From: Gammaproteobacteria bacterium
GTDB lineage: Bacteria > Pseudomonadota > Gammaproteobacteria > S144-34
DNA length: 8,486 nt
Direction of reading: 5' to 3'
Assembly (NCBI GenBank): GCA_015494165.1
Contig: WGBS01000267.1
Coordinates: 1 to 8,486, forward strand
Below are positions 7,247 to 8,486 of this stretch, piece after piece. The translations under genes were made by a program, and so were the position numbers. Below the pieces are notes generated by a model. It did not search any database. It had not been told where the DNA came from and saw only the letters and a list, made by a program, of their open reading frames with translations. Every line of letters starts with the position of its first letter. The first letter of the stretch is position 1.

Positions 7247-8143
7247 TCAGCGCTTGCCCCACACGGCGCGGATCATCCGCTTCACGCGCCAGTACATGAG
7301 GCGCTGGAGCGGATTGCGGTTGCCCCACGGGCGCCAGGTGACGCGCAGGCGGTTGAGGTAGGCGTCGAAGTGCAGCCCGCGCGGGGCGACCGGCACCTCG
7401 CCGCGCCCGAGCAGCAGCTTCAGCGCCGCCGTGCAGGCCACGCCCGCCGCGATCTCGATCCCCATGGCGATGGACGGGACCTTCTGGCGCGTGAAGTCGA
7501 CCGAGCGCCGGAAGACCAGGTAGCGCCGCTGCATGACCGTGGGCGAGACGCCGATGACGAAGCGGATGATCTGGTCCTCGAGCGGTCCCTCGTCGAAGGC
7601 GAAGTAGTCCTCGAAGCTCATGCTGCGCGGGGTGAAGACGAGCAGCGCCGTGCCCATGCCCATGGGGGCGGCGGTGAGCGCGGGGATGCCGAGCTCGCGG
7701 CAGCGGGCGAAGACGCGCCGGCGCACCTCGAGCGCGAACAGGTCGAGGCTGTCCATGTAGAGGTCGGCGCCCTCGAGGAACTCGTCCACGTTGTCGAGCG
7801 TCACTCCGCCCGGGAAGAGCCGCAGGTCCACCTCCGGGTTGATGTCGCGCACCTGATCCGCCATGACCTCGATCTTGCTCCGCCCGAGGGTGGAGCAGGT
7901 GGCACCGGCCTGGCGGTTGAGGTTGGTGAGCTCGAAGGCGTCGATGTCGGCGATGCTGAAGGCGCCGATGCCGAGGCGGGCGAGCGTGAGCAGGTGGCTG
8001 CCGCCCACGCCGCCGAGGCCGCCCACGGCCACGCGCGCGCGGCGCAGGCGCTCCTGCTCCTCGGGCGTGACCCAGCCGATGTTGCGCGAGAAGGCCTGCG
8101 CGTAGTCGAAGCGCGGCGGCCCGCCGTCCGTGCGCGCCGTCAT
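7247..8143 (-). CDS. ThiF/MoeB/HesA-family E1-like adenylyltransferase
   Basis: A 298-residue protein with an E1-like ATP-binding Rossmann core: VAVGGLGGVGGSHL (38-51), IADIDAFELTNLNRQ (64-78) with the acidic pair Asp66/Asp68 and the Asn/Arg motif, the SK lysine (Lys90), and MDSLD (130-134) matching the catalytic-Asp region of MoeB. The family adenylates the C-terminal carboxylate of a small protein or another carboxylate. The paired CxxC zinc motifs of MoeB and ThiF are absent; only Cys83, Cys148 and Cys237 are present, so this is not a standard ThiF/MoeB. The C-terminal 120 residues include FEDYFAFDEG (177-186) and a hydrophobic helix (about 222-245), then a basic Trp-rich tail. The start at 8143 is chosen because it overlaps the upstream TGA as ATGA and begins just before conserved sequence; longer versions reach only into TPR-gene shadow and the palindrome. 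Target unknown. Confidence 0.87.
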   Translation of the reverse strand: MTARTDGGPPRFDYAQAFSRNIGWVTPEEQERLRRARVAVGGLGGVGGSHLLTLARLGIGAFSIADIDAFELTNLNRQAGATCSTLGRSKIEVMADQVRDINPEVDLRLFPGGVTLDNVDEFLEGADLYMDSLDLFALEVRRRVFARCRELGIPALTAAPMGMGTALLVFTPRSMSFEDYFAFDEGPLEDQIIRFVIGVSPTVMQRRYLVFRRSVDFTRQKVPSIAMGIEIAAGVACTAALKLLLGRGEVPVAPRGLHFDAYLNRLRVTWRPWGNRNPLQRLMYWRVKRMIRAVWGKR

Positions 8144-8410
8144 GGTCCGTGCGCCGCCTCCCGGCGCAGCTCGGCGAGCAGCGTCTCCGCCGCGGCGCGC
8201 TCGCCGAACTCGCCCAGGCCGAGCGCCTCCTCGAGCTCGGCGCGCGCCTCGCTCGCGCGGCCGAGGCGGGCGAGGACCGTGGCGAGGTGATAGCGGTAGG
8301 CAGGCTCCTTCGGGCGCGCCGCCACCGCGCGGCGGAGCTGCACGAGCGCCTCCTCGTCGTGGCCCGCGCGGTGCAGCAGCCAGCCGAGGGTGTCCGCGAC
8401 GCCGGCCGCG
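8140..8410 (-). CDS. Tetratricopeptide-repeat protein, C-terminal fragment (5' part missing)
   Basis: The last 89 residues of a TPR protein can be read from the palindrome centre to the TGA at 8142-8140. Two repeat units are visible: VADTLGWLLHRAGHDEEAL with the following QLRRAV helix (about 4-29), and PAYRYHLATVLARLGRASEA (36-55) with AELEEAL, then a short capping helix. The DTLGW start of the penultimate repeat is common in large TPR proteins, including exosortase-associated PrsT-type lipoproteins, so the complete protein may be much larger. TPRs mediate protein-protein contacts. The stop overlaps the ThiF-like start by 4 bp (ATGA), so the two genes are probably co-translated. Beyond 8410 the frame stays open to the edge, but only by reading mirrored sequence. 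A GTG at 8343 is internal, not the real start. Confidence 0.8.
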
Positions 8411-8486
8411 CGCGGCCGGCGTCGCGGACACCCTCGGCTGGCTGCTGCACCGCGCGGGCCACGACGAGGAGGCGCTCGTGCAGCTC
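8335..8486. repeat. Perfect 152-bp fold-back palindrome at the right edge
   Basis: Positions 8335-8410 are the exact reverse complement of 8411-8486, with the centre between 8410 and 8411 in GCCGGCCGCG/CGCGGCCGGC. The left arm is genuine TPR coding sequence on the minus strand; the right arm repeats it in mirror image. Its unrelated sequence but identical geometry to the left-edge palindrome suggests the same artefact at both contig ends. Confidence 0.97.

Noticed and set aside
7247..8431. Longer version of the ThiF-like protein starting near 8431
   Set aside because: The extra 96 residues are Arg/Pro/Gly-rich, are read in the wrong frame of the TPR gene and cross the palindrome centre. The ATGA overlap start at 8143 is much better.
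1..8486. CRISPR arrays, tRNA or rRNA genes, insertion sequences, attachment sites
   Set aside because: No regularly spaced repeats, cloverleaf-like sequences, transposase motifs or matching direct repeats were seen on either strand by eye.

Overview
The window is a very G+C-rich stretch of bacterial DNA. An outer-membrane beta-barrel protein, a periplasmic LolA-like protein, SPOR-type repeats and an RND/MMPL pump point to a Gram-negative cell, most likely a proteobacterium from a high-GC lineage. This is inferred from protein type and codon bias; there is no rRNA or other phylogenetic marker. It looks like a complete metagenomic or draft contig: both edges end in perfect, spacer-less inverted repeats (1-92 and 8335-8486) that fold back inside coding sequence. 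They are most simply assembly or amplification artefacts, so the outermost arm at each end (1-46 and 8411-8486) should not be trusted as genomic sequence.

Left two thirds (47-5512, minus strand): a tightly packed, translationally coupled three-gene envelope operon. In order of transcription it holds a secreted LolA-like protein of the TP0789 type (5512-4694), a SPOR-repeat protein fused to a DUF1302-like outer-membrane barrel (4697-2310), and an RND/MMPL-family inner-membrane transporter (from 2305, losing only its extreme C-terminus at the left palindrome). Together they could form a trans-envelope lipid or hydrophobic-compound export route: inner-membrane pump, periplasmic carrier, and peptidoglycan-anchored outer-membrane component. 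A TTGACC-17-TATCGT promoter candidate lies so close to the first ATG that the mRNA may be leaderless.

Centre (5513-5910): a 398-bp divergent intergenic region with no gene. It carries the operon promoter candidate and a possible GC-rich 5' leader for the rightward gene.

Right third: the plus-strand gene at 5911-7224 encodes an unusual fusion. An N-terminal GNAT/autoinducer-synthase-like (FeeM-type) domain is followed by a complete Crp-type cyclic-nucleotide-binding domain and a Crp-type winged helix. The cNMP pocket looks intact, but the recognition helix lacks the three classic Crp DNA-contact residues. Converging on it, 22 bp away, is a minus-strand pair coupled by an ATGA overlap: a TPR protein, truncated at the right palindrome, and a ThiF/MoeB-like E1 adenylyltransferase without zinc cysteines. 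The acyltransferase-like/cNMP fusion next to an E1-like enzyme and a PrsT-like TPR protein is the most interesting part of the window. It might be a nucleotide-regulated acylation or small-molecule system, but that is inference.
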